This document shows, in pieces, positions 8,644-16,270 of a stretch of 64,000 bases of DNA. Made by a program: the position numbers and the translations under genes. The stretch covers positions 496,001 through 560,000 of the forward strand of contig NZ_JBDZDN010000003.1 of assembly GCF_040049215.1 (NCBI RefSeq), read 5' to 3'. Origin of the DNA: Mesorhizobium_K sp040049215. GTDB lineage: Bacteria > Pseudomonadota > Alphaproteobacteria > Rhizobiales > Rhizobiaceae. Every line of letters begins with the position of its first letter. Position 1 is the stretch's first letter. The notes beneath the pieces were generated by a model. It was not told the DNA's origin and did not search any database. It saw nothing but the letters and a program-made list of their open reading frames with translations.

Positions 8644-9957
8644 ATGGCAACAGCAACGGCCGCCGCGACCCATTCCGCTTCCTTTTTCGAGACCGCCCTT
8701 GCCGACGCCGACCCCGAAATCTTCGGCGCCATCCGCTCCGAACTCGGCCGCCAGCGCCACGAGATCGAGCTGATCGCCTCGGAAAACATTGTCTCCCGCG
8801 CCGTGCTGGAGGCTCAAGGGTCGATCATGACCAACAAATACGCGGAAGGCTATCCGGGCAAGCGCTACTACGGCGGCTGCCAATTCGTCGACATCGCCGA
8901 GGAACTGGCGATCGAGCGCGCCAAGAAGCTGTTCGGCTGCGGCTTCGCCAACGTGCAGCCCAATTCCGGCAGCCAGATGAACCAGGCGGTGTTCCTGGCG
9001 CTGCTGCAGCCGGGCGACACTTTCATGGGCCTCGACCTAAATTCGGGCGGGCATCTGACGCACGGCTCGCCGGTCAACATGTCAGGCAAATGGTTCAAGG
9101 TCGTCTCCTACGGCGTGCGCCGCGACGACCATCTGCTCGACATGGACGCGATAGAAAAGCTCGCCCATGAGACGAAGCCCAAGCTTATCCTTGCGGGTGG
9201 CACCGCGTATTCGCGCATTTGGGACTGGAAGCGTTTCCGCGAGATCGCCGATGCCGTCGACGCCTGGCTGATGGTCGACATGGCGCATATCGCCGGCCTG
9301 GTGGCGGGCGGTCAGCATCCGTCGCCGCTGCCGCATGCGCATGTCGTCACCACGACGACGCACAAGTCGCTGCGCGGCCCACGCGGCGGCATGATCCTGA
9401 CCAACGACGAGGACATCGCCAAGAAGATGAATTCGGCGGTGTTCCCCGGCCTGCAGGGCGGCCCGCTGATGCATGTCATCGCCGCCAAGGCTGTGGCGTT
9501 CGGCGAGGCGCTGAAGCCGGACTTCAAGATCTATGCGAAGAGCGTGGTGACGAATGCCAGAACGCTCGCCGAAAGCCTGAAGGAGACCGGCCTCAACATC
9601 GTGTCTGATGGCACCGACAATCACCTGATGCTGGTCGACCTCAGGCCGAAGAACGCCACTGGCAAGCGTGCGGAGGCGGCACTTGGCCGCGCCAACATCA
9701 CTTGCAACAAGAACGGCATTCCGTTCGACCCCGAAAAGCCGTTCGTTACCTCGGGCGTCCGGCTCGGCACGCCGGCCGGTACCACGCGCGGCTTCGGCCA
9801 GGCCGAGTTCCGTGAGATCGGCAAGCTGATTTCGGAGGTGCTGGACGGTCTGAAGGCCGCCAATTCCGATGAAGGCAATGCCGCGGTCGAGGCGGCGGTG
9901 AAAAAGAAGGTGCTGGCGCTGACGGACAGGTTCCCGCTGTATTCCTATATGGGGTAG
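8644..9957 (+). CDS. glyA: serine hydroxymethyltransferase
   Basis: Interconverts serine plus tetrahydrofolate and glycine plus methylene-tetrahydrofolate, feeding one-carbon metabolism; PLP enzyme, cytoplasmic. The 437-residue protein shows IELIASENIVS, the YAEGYPGKRYYGGC substrate motif, VDMAHIAGLVAGG, and the PLP lysine at about 241 in TTTTHKSLRGPRGG. ATG 8644 fits the family; the frame is open about 90 bases further upstream. In many alphaproteobacteria glyA precedes nrdR-ribD-ribE directly; here a vapBC cassette separates glyA from nrdR. Confidence 0.97.
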   Translation: MATATAAATHSASFFETALADADPEIFGAIRSELGRQRHEIELIASENIVSRAVLEAQGSIMTNKYAEGYPGKRYYGGCQFVDIAEELAIERAKKLFGCGFANVQPNSGSQMNQAVFLALLQPGDTFMGLDLNSGGHLTHGSPVNMSGKWFKVVSYGVRRDDHLLDMDAIEKLAHETKPKLILAGGTAYSRIWDWKRFREIADAVDAWLMVDMAHIAGLVAGGQHPSPLPHAHVVTTTTHKSLRGPRGGMILTNDEDIAKKMNSAVFPGLQGGPLMHVIAAKAVAFGEALKPDFKIYAKSVVTNARTLAESLKETGLNIVSDGTDNHLMLVDLRPKNATGKRAEAALGRANITCNKNGIPFDPEKPFVTSGVRLGTPAGTTRGFGQAEFREIGKLISEVLDGLKAANSDEGNAAVEAAVKKKVLALTDRFPLYSYMG

Positions 9958-10000
9958 AGCGGTCGGGCGGATTGGCGATATCTTGATTTCTCGACTGTTC

Positions 10001-10030
10001 GGTAATACCTCTGGAACACAAGGTATTACC
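10001..10030. promoter_or_regulatory. twin-site operator of the vapBC cassette
   Basis: GGTAATACCT (10001-10010) and AGGTATTACC (10021-10030) are a perfect 10-base inverted repeat with a 10-base spacer, ending nine bases before the vapB ATG. Each arm contains a nine-base near-perfect palindrome (GGTA-N-TACC), so this is two dyads centred at 10005 and 10026, two helical turns apart. That is the expected shape for cooperative autorepression by a VapBC complex. Confidence 0.7.
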
Positions 10031-10039
10031 GAGGCTGAG

Positions 10040-10282
10040 ATGAGCACGAAAATTACCACCAAGGGCCAAGTCACGATCCCGAAGGGCGTCCGGGACCTCC
10101 TAGGCCTCGAACCGGGAATGGAAGTCCGCTTTCGCTACAACGAGAAGCGGGAAATTGTCGTCGAAAGGGTTGACGGTATTCGTCCGCCCAGCCGCTTCGA
10201 AAAGCTTATCGGGCATGCCGGTCCGGGCATGACCACGGACGAGGTGATGCGGCTGACGCGAGGCGACGATTGGCCCTCGTAG
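10040..10282 (+). CDS. vapB: AbrB/MazE-type antitoxin (VapB)
   Basis: An 80-residue protein with an N-terminal swapped-hairpin AbrB domain (STKITTKGQVTIPKGVRDLLGLEPGMEVRFRYNEKREIVVERV), the DNA-binding fold of VapB-type antitoxins. The C-terminal tail (residues 50-80) is probably the part that wraps the toxin. ATG 10040 follows GAGG. The stop lies inside the toxin gene, whose TTG start is at 10270, giving a 13-base overlap typical of co-translated toxin-antitoxin pairs. It is expected to neutralise VapC and repress its own promoter at the 10001-10030 dyads. Confidence 0.85.
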   Translation: MSTKITTKGQVTIPKGVRDLLGLEPGMEVRFRYNEKREIVVERVDGIRPPSRFEKLIGHAGPGMTTDEVMRLTRGDDWPS

Positions 10283-10677
10283 ACACGAACGTTCTGCTGG
10301 ATATCGCGACCGACGATCCAACCTGGCTCCGATGGTCTCTCAATGCGGTCGAGGCTGCGGCGGCGGAAGGGCCCCTGTATGTGAATGCGGTTATCTATGC
10401 CGAACTATCTATCCGCTATGAGCGCGAGGCGCAGGTGGACCATTTGATGAAAACTGTCGGTGCGGATTTTGCTCACATGCCTCCGGCAGCGGCGTTTCTC
10501 GCGGCGAAGGCGTTTGCGGGCTACCGCGCGGCTGGCGGGGCCAAGTCTGGTGTGCTCCCCGATTTCTTCATTGGCGCGCACGCGGCGACGCTTGGAATGC
10601 CTTTGCTGACGCGTGACGCGCGTCGATATCGTACCTATTTTCCGGATGTCCGTCTTATTTCCCCAAATTTGAACTGA
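10270..10677 (+). CDS. vapC: PIN-domain ribonuclease toxin (VapC)
   Basis: A 135-residue PIN-domain RNase. The acidic quartet is visible: D5 in LVDTNVLLD, E45 in VIYAELS, D98 in LPDFFIGAHA and D116 in LTRDARRY, so it looks catalytically intact. VapC toxins cut tRNA or rRNA when freed from VapB; the target here is unknown. Only a TTG start (10270) begins the frame before the essential Asp, and it overlaps vapB. The cassette sits between glyA and nrdR, genes often adjacent in relatives, so it is probably a recent insertion. Confidence 0.85.
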   Translation: MALVDTNVLLDIATDDPTWLRWSLNAVEAAAAEGPLYVNAVIYAELSIRYEREAQVDHLMKTVGADFAHMPPAAAFLAAKAFAGYRAAGGAKSGVLPDFFIGAHAATLGMPLLTRDARRYRTYFPDVRLISPNLN

Positions 10678-10686
10678 GTCTCGCCC

Positions 10687-11151
10687 ATGCGCTGCCCCTA
10701 CTGCCAGTCGGAAGATACGCAGGTAAAAGACTCCCGTCCCGCCGAGGATGGCGGGGCGATCCGCCGCCGGCGTGTCTGTCCGGTCTGCGGAGGCCGCTTC
10801 ACGACGTTCGAGCGGGTGCAGTTGCGCGACCTCGTCGTGGTCAAGAAGTCGGGCCGCAAGGTGCCGTTCGACCGCGACAAGCTGCTGCGTTCGGTGGAGA
10901 TCGCGCTGAGGAAGCGTAACGTCGATCCCGAGCGGATCGACCGCGCCGTGACCGGCATCGTCAGGCAGCTCGAAAGCTCGGGCGAGACCGAGGTTCAGTC
11001 CGGCGAAATCGGACGGCTGGTGATGGAGGCGCTGAAGTCGCTCGACGACGTCGCCTATGTTCGCTTTGCTTCGGTCTACCGCAATTTCCGCGAGGCCAAG
11101 GATTTTCACGACGTGCTCGGCGAGTTGAAGGGCGACGAGGACGCAGGCTGA
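10687..11151 (+). CDS. nrdR: transcriptional repressor NrdR
   Basis: Zinc-ribbon/ATP-cone repressor of ribonucleotide reductase genes. The 154-residue protein begins MRCPYCQSEDTQVKDSRP with the second zinc pair in CPVCGGRF (four cysteines: CPYC and CPVC), then the ATP-cone domain from VVKKSGRKVPFDRDKLLRS to YVRFASVYRNF. It binds NrdR boxes when loaded with dATP/ATP. Five bases separate it from ribD, so it heads the riboflavin gene run. Confidence 0.95.
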   Translation: MRCPYCQSEDTQVKDSRPAEDGGAIRRRRVCPVCGGRFTTFERVQLRDLVVVKKSGRKVPFDRDKLLRSVEIALRKRNVDPERIDRAVTGIVRQLESSGETEVQSGEIGRLVMEALKSLDDVAYVRFASVYRNFREAKDFHDVLGELKGDEDAG

Positions 11152-11155
11152 ACGG

Positions 11156-12280
11156 ATGGCCACAAGGACCCCGCATGAGCAGGAGGCGCTCGACCGGCGC
11201 TATATGGCGGCGGCGATCCGGCTGTCGCGGAAACATTCGGGTCTGACATCCACCAACCCGGCGGTGGGCACGCTGATCGTGCGCGATGACGGCGGTTCGC
11301 CTGTTATCGTCGGGCGAGGCGTCACCGCTGTCGGCGGCAGGCCGCATGCCGAGACGGAAGCGCTGGCGGAAGCCGGTAAGCTGGCACGCGGCGCGACCGC
11401 TTATGTGACGCTGGAGCCCTGCGCGCACCACGGCCGCACGCCGCCCTGCGCAAACGCGCTGGTGACGGCGGGCGTGGTCCGCGTCGTCGGCGGCGCGAGC
11501 GACCCGGACGAGCGGGTGTCGGGCAAAGGCTACGCCATATTGCGCCAGGCTGGCATTGAGGTGGTCGAGCGGGTGCTCGCCGAAGAAGCCGCCGACGCCA
11601 TGGCCGGTTATCTGACTCGATCTCTGAACAAACGCCCGGAAGTGACTCTGAAGCTTGCACTTTCGCAAGATGGCATGATCGGCAAGCCCGGTGAGGGTCA
11701 GATCGCGATAACCGGCGAGGTTTCGCGCCGGCAGGTGCATATGATGCGGGCGGTGAGCGATGCGATCCTGGTCGGAATCGGCACGGCGATCGCCGACGAT
11801 CCGGAGCTGACGGTCAGGCTGCCGGGCCTCGCCAGCCGTTCGCCGGCGCGCATCGTGCTTGACCGCATGGCGAGGCTGCCGCTGACCTCGAAGCTGGTCC
11901 TGACCGCGCGGGACGTGCCGTTGCTGATCGCGGCCTGCGCTGAGGCCGATCCGCAGCGCAAAGCCGAACTTGAGCGGGCTGGCGCAGGCTTTCTCGCAAC
12001 CGAGACGTTCGATGGCCGAGTGGCGCTTCCCGAACTGCTCGAGGATTTGGCTGCGAAGGGCATGGCGAGCCTTCTCGTGGAGGGTGGCGCGATCACCGCG
12101 AAACATTTTCTGGATGAGGGGCTGGTCGACCGCATTGTGCTCTTTCGCGGCGCGGTGGTGATCGGGGAAGGCGGGCTTGCGGCTCCTATCGACGAAGACC
12201 ATATGCCGGCCGGGTTCCGCCTGCTGCGCGAGGCGACCTATGGCGACGATCGTGTTGCCGAATGGGCAAGGCCGATCTGA
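11156..12280 (+). CDS. ribD: riboflavin biosynthesis deaminase/reductase RibD
   Basis: Bifunctional enzyme: removes the amino group from the 2,5-diamino-pyrimidinone phosphate and then reduces the ribosyl side chain with NADPH. The N-terminal half holds the zinc deaminase signature GRPHAETEAL and EPCAHHGRTPPCANAL. The C-terminal reductase half starts near KRPEVTLKLALSQDGMIG and includes SDAILVGIGTAIADDPELTVR and LLVEGGAITAKHFL. The 374-residue length matches the fused family. The stop overlaps the ribE ATG by one base. Confidence 0.95.
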   Translation: MATRTPHEQEALDRRYMAAAIRLSRKHSGLTSTNPAVGTLIVRDDGGSPVIVGRGVTAVGGRPHAETEALAEAGKLARGATAYVTLEPCAHHGRTPPCANALVTAGVVRVVGGASDPDERVSGKGYAILRQAGIEVVERVLAEEAADAMAGYLTRSLNKRPEVTLKLALSQDGMIGKPGEGQIAITGEVSRRQVHMMRAVSDAILVGIGTAIADDPELTVRLPGLASRSPARIVLDRMARLPLTSKLVLTARDVPLLIAACAEADPQRKAELERAGAGFLATETFDGRVALPELLEDLAAKGMASLLVEGGAITAKHFLDEGLVDRIVLFRGAVVIGEGGLAAPIDEDHMPAGFRLLREATYGDDRVAEWARPI

Positions 12281-12897
12281 TGTTTACAGGGATAGTGACC
12301 GACATTGGCAAAGTTGCGTCGGCCAGGCCGCTCCCCGAGGGCGTGCGGCTGCGCATCGAAACGGCATACGACCCGGCCACCATCGCCATCGGCGCGTCGA
12401 TCTCCTGCGCCGGCGTGTGCCTGACCGTGACGGGCCTGCCCGGCGAGGGTGCAAATGCGCGCTGGTTCGAGGTCGAGGCATGGGAAGAGGCGCTTCGCCT
12501 GACGACGGCTTCGAGCTGGACCGCGGGCACGAGGATTAATCTCGAACGGGCGCTGAAGATCGGTGATGAACTCGGTGGCCATATCGTTTCCGGCCATGTC
12601 GATGGAAAGGCTGTGATCGTGGCGCGCGAAGCCGAGGGCGACGCGGTTCGCTTCACGCTGGAGGCGCCGCGCGAACTGGCGAAGTTCATTGCGCCGAAAG
12701 GGTCGGTTGCGCTCGACGGAACCTCGCTCACCGTCAACAAGGTCGAGGGAACCCGCTTCGACGTGCTTCTCATCCATCACTCGCTGTCGGTGACGACGTG
12801 GGGCGATCGGAAGGCCGGCGACGAGGTCAACCTCGAGGTCGACACCATGGCGCGCTACGCGGCGCGCCTCGCGGAGGCGGCGAAGGAAGGGCTTTGA
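12280..12897 (+). CDS. ribE: riboflavin synthase, alpha subunit
   Basis: Dismutates two 6,7-dimethyl-8-ribityllumazine molecules to riboflavin. The 205-residue product begins MFTGIVTDIG, the invariant start of the family, and contains two lumazine-binding repeats, the second beginning around MFTGIV-equivalent GHIVSGHVDGKAVIVA, with GTSLTVNKVEG near its end. The true ATG is 12280, sharing a base with the ribD stop (TGATG), rather than ATG 12262 further upstream. Confidence 0.95.
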   Translation: MFTGIVTDIGKVASARPLPEGVRLRIETAYDPATIAIGASISCAGVCLTVTGLPGEGANARWFEVEAWEEALRLTTASSWTAGTRINLERALKIGDELGGHIVSGHVDGKAVIVAREAEGDAVRFTLEAPRELAKFIAPKGSVALDGTSLTVNKVEGTRFDVLLIHHSLSVTTWGDRKAGDEVNLEVDTMARYAARLAEAAKEGL

Positions 12898-12996
12898 GCC
12901 TCTACGCCCGATTTGATCGGCGCAAGCCTGGCACAGAACGTATCGCTTGCGGTCGCACTCCGTTCGGCCTAAGTCACCGCCGACTTGGAGACCAGA

Positions 12997-13485
12997 ATGG
13001 CCGTCACTTCAGACCACGGAAAAGCCTTCAGCCTGCCCGAAGGCAAGGCGCATCTCTTGATCGTCGAGGCGCGTTTCTACGACGACCTTTCCGACGCGCT
13101 GCTCGATGGCGCCAAGGCAGCGCTTGACGCCGCCGGCGCAACCTACGACGTCGTGACAGTGCCTGGCGCGCTGGAGATCCCGGCTGTCATCTCGTTTGCG
13201 CTCGACGGTGCGGAAGAGGGCGGCACTGCGTATGACGGCTACGTCGCGCTGGGCACGGTCATTCGCGGCGAAACCTATCATTTCGACATCGTCGCCGGCG
13301 AGTCTTCGCGGGCGCTGATGGATCTGGCGGTCGAGGAATCTCTAGCCATAGGCAACGGTATCCTGACCACGGAAAACGAGGAGCAGGCCTGGTCGCGCGC
13401 CAAGAAGAGCGAGGGCGACAAGGGCGGCTTCGCGGCGCGTGCGGCACTCACCATGATCGCGCTGCGCGAGCGGTTGGGAGGCTGA
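12997..13485 (+). CDS. ribH: 6,7-dimethyl-8-ribityllumazine synthase
   Basis: Makes the lumazine substrate of riboflavin synthase from the RibD product and a four-carbon phosphate; forms an icosahedral or decameric cytoplasmic shell. The 162-residue protein contains VPGALEIPAVI and the active-site stretch LGTVIRGETYHFDIVAGES with its histidine. ATG 12997 follows TTGGAG. A 99-base gap separates it from ribE; I searched that gap for an FMN riboswitch by eye and saw none. Confidence 0.95.
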   Translation: MAVTSDHGKAFSLPEGKAHLLIVEARFYDDLSDALLDGAKAALDAAGATYDVVTVPGALEIPAVISFALDGAEEGGTAYDGYVALGTVIRGETYHFDIVAGESSRALMDLAVEESLAIGNGILTTENEEQAWSRAKKSEGDKGGFAARAALTMIALRERLGG

Positions 13486-13490
13486 GAGCG

Positions 13491-13988
13491 GTGACGCAGG
13501 CAGCCGGCGAACAGCCAACGCCGCGGCAGGCCAACAAGCGCGGCGCCGCCAGGCTTGCCGCGGTGCAGGCGCTCTACCAGATGGACGTCGCCGGCAGCGG
13601 GCTGCTTGAGATCGCCGCCGAATACGAGGCGTTCCGGCTCGGCAAGGAAGTCGACGGCGCGCAATATCGCGAGGCCGACGCACAGTGGTTTCGCGCCATT
13701 CTCTCGGGCGTGGTCGAGAATCAAAAGGTCGTCGATCCGATCATCCGGCAGGCGTTGACGGAAGACTGGCCCCTGTCGCGGCTCGACTCGACGCTGCGCG
13801 CGATCCTCAGGGCCGGCGTCTACGAGTTGATGAAGCGCGAGGATGTCCCGGTCGCCGTCATCGTCTCGGAATATGTCGATATCGCCAAGGCCTTCTACTC
13901 GGAAGACGAGCCCAAACTGGTCAATGCCGTACTCGACCGCGTATCGCGCCGTGTCAGGGGCGAGGGGCGCGGCAAGGACGCATCGTGA
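13491..13988 (+). CDS. nusB: transcription antitermination protein NusB
   Basis: Binds boxA RNA with ribosomal protein S10 in rRNA antitermination. The 165-residue all-helical protein has KRGAARLAAVQALYQMDVAG at the N terminus and the conserved RLDSTLRAILRAGVYEL ... VIVSEYVDIAKAF ... KLVNAVLDRV block. GTG start at 13491, six bases after the ribH stop. Its stop overlaps the GTG of the following transporter (GTGA). The ribH-nusB pairing is widespread in proteobacteria. Confidence 0.95.
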   Translation: MTQAAGEQPTPRQANKRGAARLAAVQALYQMDVAGSGLLEIAAEYEAFRLGKEVDGAQYREADAQWFRAILSGVVENQKVVDPIIRQALTEDWPLSRLDSTLRAILRAGVYELMKREDVPVAVIVSEYVDIAKAFYSEDEPKLVNAVLDRVSRRVRGEGRGKDAS

Positions 13989-15205
13989 CCGAACACATGT
14001 CGGTCGAGCGCGAGGCCCGTCGCACGTCGCTGATCCTTGCAGCCACGCAGGCGATCGTCGGGTCGGCGGCGGTGGTGTCCATTTCGCTTGGCGCGCTCGC
14101 CGGCCAGTATCTGCTTGATGTCGACAAGTCGCTGGCGACCGCCCCGGTCACCGGTTTCAACGTCGGTGTCGCACTCGGCGCTATCCCGGCGGCGTGGATC
14201 ATTCGCACGCTCGGCCAGCGCAACGGATTCCAGGTCGGCACGCTGGTCACCGCCCTTGGCGGGTTCGTCGCGACGCTGGCGTTGTTCCAATCAGGCTTCT
14301 GGCTGTTTGTCATAGGCCTGCTGATCGTCGGCATCGGCGGCGCCTTCGTGCAGCAGTTCCGTTTCGCGGCGGCGGACAATGCGCCGCCGGAATTCAAGGC
14401 GCGCGCCATTTCCTTCGTGCTCGCTGGCGGCGTGTTCACTGCCGTCATAGGCCCGCAGATCGTCATCTTCACACGCGAATTGCTTGCGCCGGTCATGTTC
14501 GCCGGGGCCTTTGCGGCCATCATCGGCCTCGCGGCGGTCGGCGCCGTGCTGATTTCGTTCCTGCGGGTGAAGGCCAAGATCTCGTCGCACGATCAGCATG
14601 CTGCCGAGCCCGCGCGGACGCTTTGGGAAATCGCCACGCAGCCGCAGTTTGCCGTCGGCCTGCTTTGCGCTGTCGGATCCTATGCGCTGATGAGCTTCGT
14701 GATGACCGGCGCGCCGCTGGCCATGGTCGGCTGCGGCTTCACTCCGGACGAGGCGGCGATGGGCATCTCCTGGCACGTCATGGCCATGTTCGGGCCGAGC
14801 TTCTTCACGGGTGCCCTCATATCCCGCTTCGGCAAGGAGACGATCGTCGCGACAGGGCTGGTCCTGCTGATCGCCTGCGCGATCGTGGCGCTTTCCGGCA
14901 TAGAGCTCTGGCAATTCTGGACTTCTCTCATTCTGCTCGGCCTCGGCTGGAATTTCGGCTTCATCGGCGCCACCGCAATGGTCGCAGGCAGCTACCGCAG
15001 TTCCGAGAAGGGCAAGGTCCAGGGACTGCACGACTTCATCCTGTTCGGCAGCGTGGCGTTCGGCTCCCTGGCTTCCGGCGCGGTTTACAATGCCTGGGGC
15101 TGGGAAATGCTGAACTGGATCGTGTTCCCGGTGGCGGGGCTGTGCTTGATCGGGCTGATCGGGTTGGCGGTCGGACGCCGGCGGTTCGCCGGAAGTCACG
15201 GATAG
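13985..15205 (+). CDS. MFS transporter
   Basis: A 406-residue inner-membrane carrier with about twelve hydrophobic helices in two halves, separated by a charged loop (FLRVKAKISSHDQHAAEPARTLWE). Loop 2-3 reads RTLGQRNGF, a weak form of the MFS G-x-x-x-D/R-x-x-G signature. GTG 13985 overlaps the nusB stop; ATG 13997 is an alternative four codons in. The substrate cannot be named. The coupling to nusB suggests shared expression rather than shared function. Confidence 0.75.
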   Translation: MTEHMSVEREARRTSLILAATQAIVGSAAVVSISLGALAGQYLLDVDKSLATAPVTGFNVGVALGAIPAAWIIRTLGQRNGFQVGTLVTALGGFVATLALFQSGFWLFVIGLLIVGIGGAFVQQFRFAAADNAPPEFKARAISFVLAGGVFTAVIGPQIVIFTRELLAPVMFAGAFAAIIGLAAVGAVLISFLRVKAKISSHDQHAAEPARTLWEIATQPQFAVGLLCAVGSYALMSFVMTGAPLAMVGCGFTPDEAAMGISWHVMAMFGPSFFTGALISRFGKETIVATGLVLLIACAIVALSGIELWQFWTSLILLGLGWNFGFIGATAMVAGSYRSSEKGKVQGLHDFILFGSVAFGSLASGAVYNAWGWEMLNWIVFPVAGLCLIGLIGLAVGRRRFAGSHG

Positions 15206-15274
15206 CGAGACCTGCGCTGCTGCGGTCGCCATGGCCTGCCGAAAAAGCTACGCTCGGCAAAGGAGGTACGTTAG

Positions 15275-16000
15275 ATGCCAACCGACGCCACGCCTCGCGC
15301 CCGGCTTGCCCTGCTGATCGACGCCGACAATGTCCGTGCGGCGTTCCTGCCAATCATCATCCGGGAAGCGTCCGCGCTCGGCACCATAACCGTCAAGCGC
15401 GTCTACGGTCACTTCGCCAGCACCGCAATGAACGCGTGGCAGCCGCTCGTGCATGAATATGCACTCACCCCCGTTCATATTCCGCCGGCGGCGACGGGCA
15501 AGAACGCGACCGATATGAAACTCGCAATCGAGGCGATGGACCTGTTGCATCGCGGGCAGATCGAAGGCTTCTGCATCGCGTCCAGCGATAGCGATTTCAC
15601 CACGCTTGCCAGCCGCATCCGCGAGGATGGCGTTTCGGTCTATGGCTTTGGCGAGCAGAAGGCGTCGACGGCCTATGTGCGTTCATGCGACCGCTTTTTC
15701 TATTGCGACCTTCTCATCAGCGAGGAGAAGGGCGGCGGCGAGGCGAAAACGGCGAAACATGCGCGGCTGCCCGTCGACGACATCCTGGCCGCCATCGACG
15801 ACCTCTCCGGGGAAGAAGGCTGGGCGCGTCTCGGAGAGGTTGGCCAGATACTCAACAAACGCCGGCCGGACTTCGATCCGCGCAATTACGGCTTCAAGAA
15901 GCTCAGCTCGCTTGTCGAAAGTCTCAAATCCGTCGAAGTCCGCAACGCGAACGGCGCAGGTGGCAGAATGATCGAGGTCCGCGTCAAGCCAAAGCGGTAG
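15275..16000 (+). CDS. NYN-domain putative ribonuclease with C-terminal LOTUS/OST-HTH domain
   Basis: A 241-residue protein. The N-terminal NYN (PIN-like) domain reads RARLALLIDADNVRAAFL, with further acidic residues in KNATDMKLAIEAMDL and ASSDSDFTTLASRIREDG, consistent with a metal-dependent nuclease fold of the LabA/Limkain type. A C-terminal winged-helix LOTUS segment follows a linker (LPVDDILAAIDDLSGEEGWARLGEVGQIL ... DFDPRNYGFKKLSSLVES). In other systems LOTUS domains bind RNA, so RNA processing is plausible but not shown. ATG 15275 has a perfect AGGAGG site. Confidence 0.8.
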   Translation: MPTDATPRARLALLIDADNVRAAFLPIIIREASALGTITVKRVYGHFASTAMNAWQPLVHEYALTPVHIPPAATGKNATDMKLAIEAMDLLHRGQIEGFCIASSDSDFTTLASRIREDGVSVYGFGEQKASTAYVRSCDRFFYCDLLISEEKGGGEAKTAKHARLPVDDILAAIDDLSGEEGWARLGEVGQILNKRRPDFDPRNYGFKKLSSLVESLKSVEVRNANGAGGRMIEVRVKPKR

Positions 16001-16270
16001 TCCGAACCGAAGCAATGAAATCGCGATTCCGGCGTGCCACCGCCCGGTGCGCATATTTCAATCGATCTTATTCCGCCCGGTTGCGGATTCGCGTCGGATG
16101 AACCGGTGCGATCTGGCCGAAACACGGGCAAAAGCTGAACATTATCTTGACGTTCGCAAGGCCGTTTCGCATAAGCCGCTCCGAAAGATCGAAATCCGCT
16201 TCTCGGGCTTCGGTCTCCTTCTCATCGGTCCGGGGAGGGGTCTTTCGGACCAGCAATCAGGGAATTCGGC

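Noticed and set aside
12898..12996. FMN riboswitch in the ribE-ribH gap
   Set aside because: The gap is only 99 bases and lacks the conserved RFN blocks.
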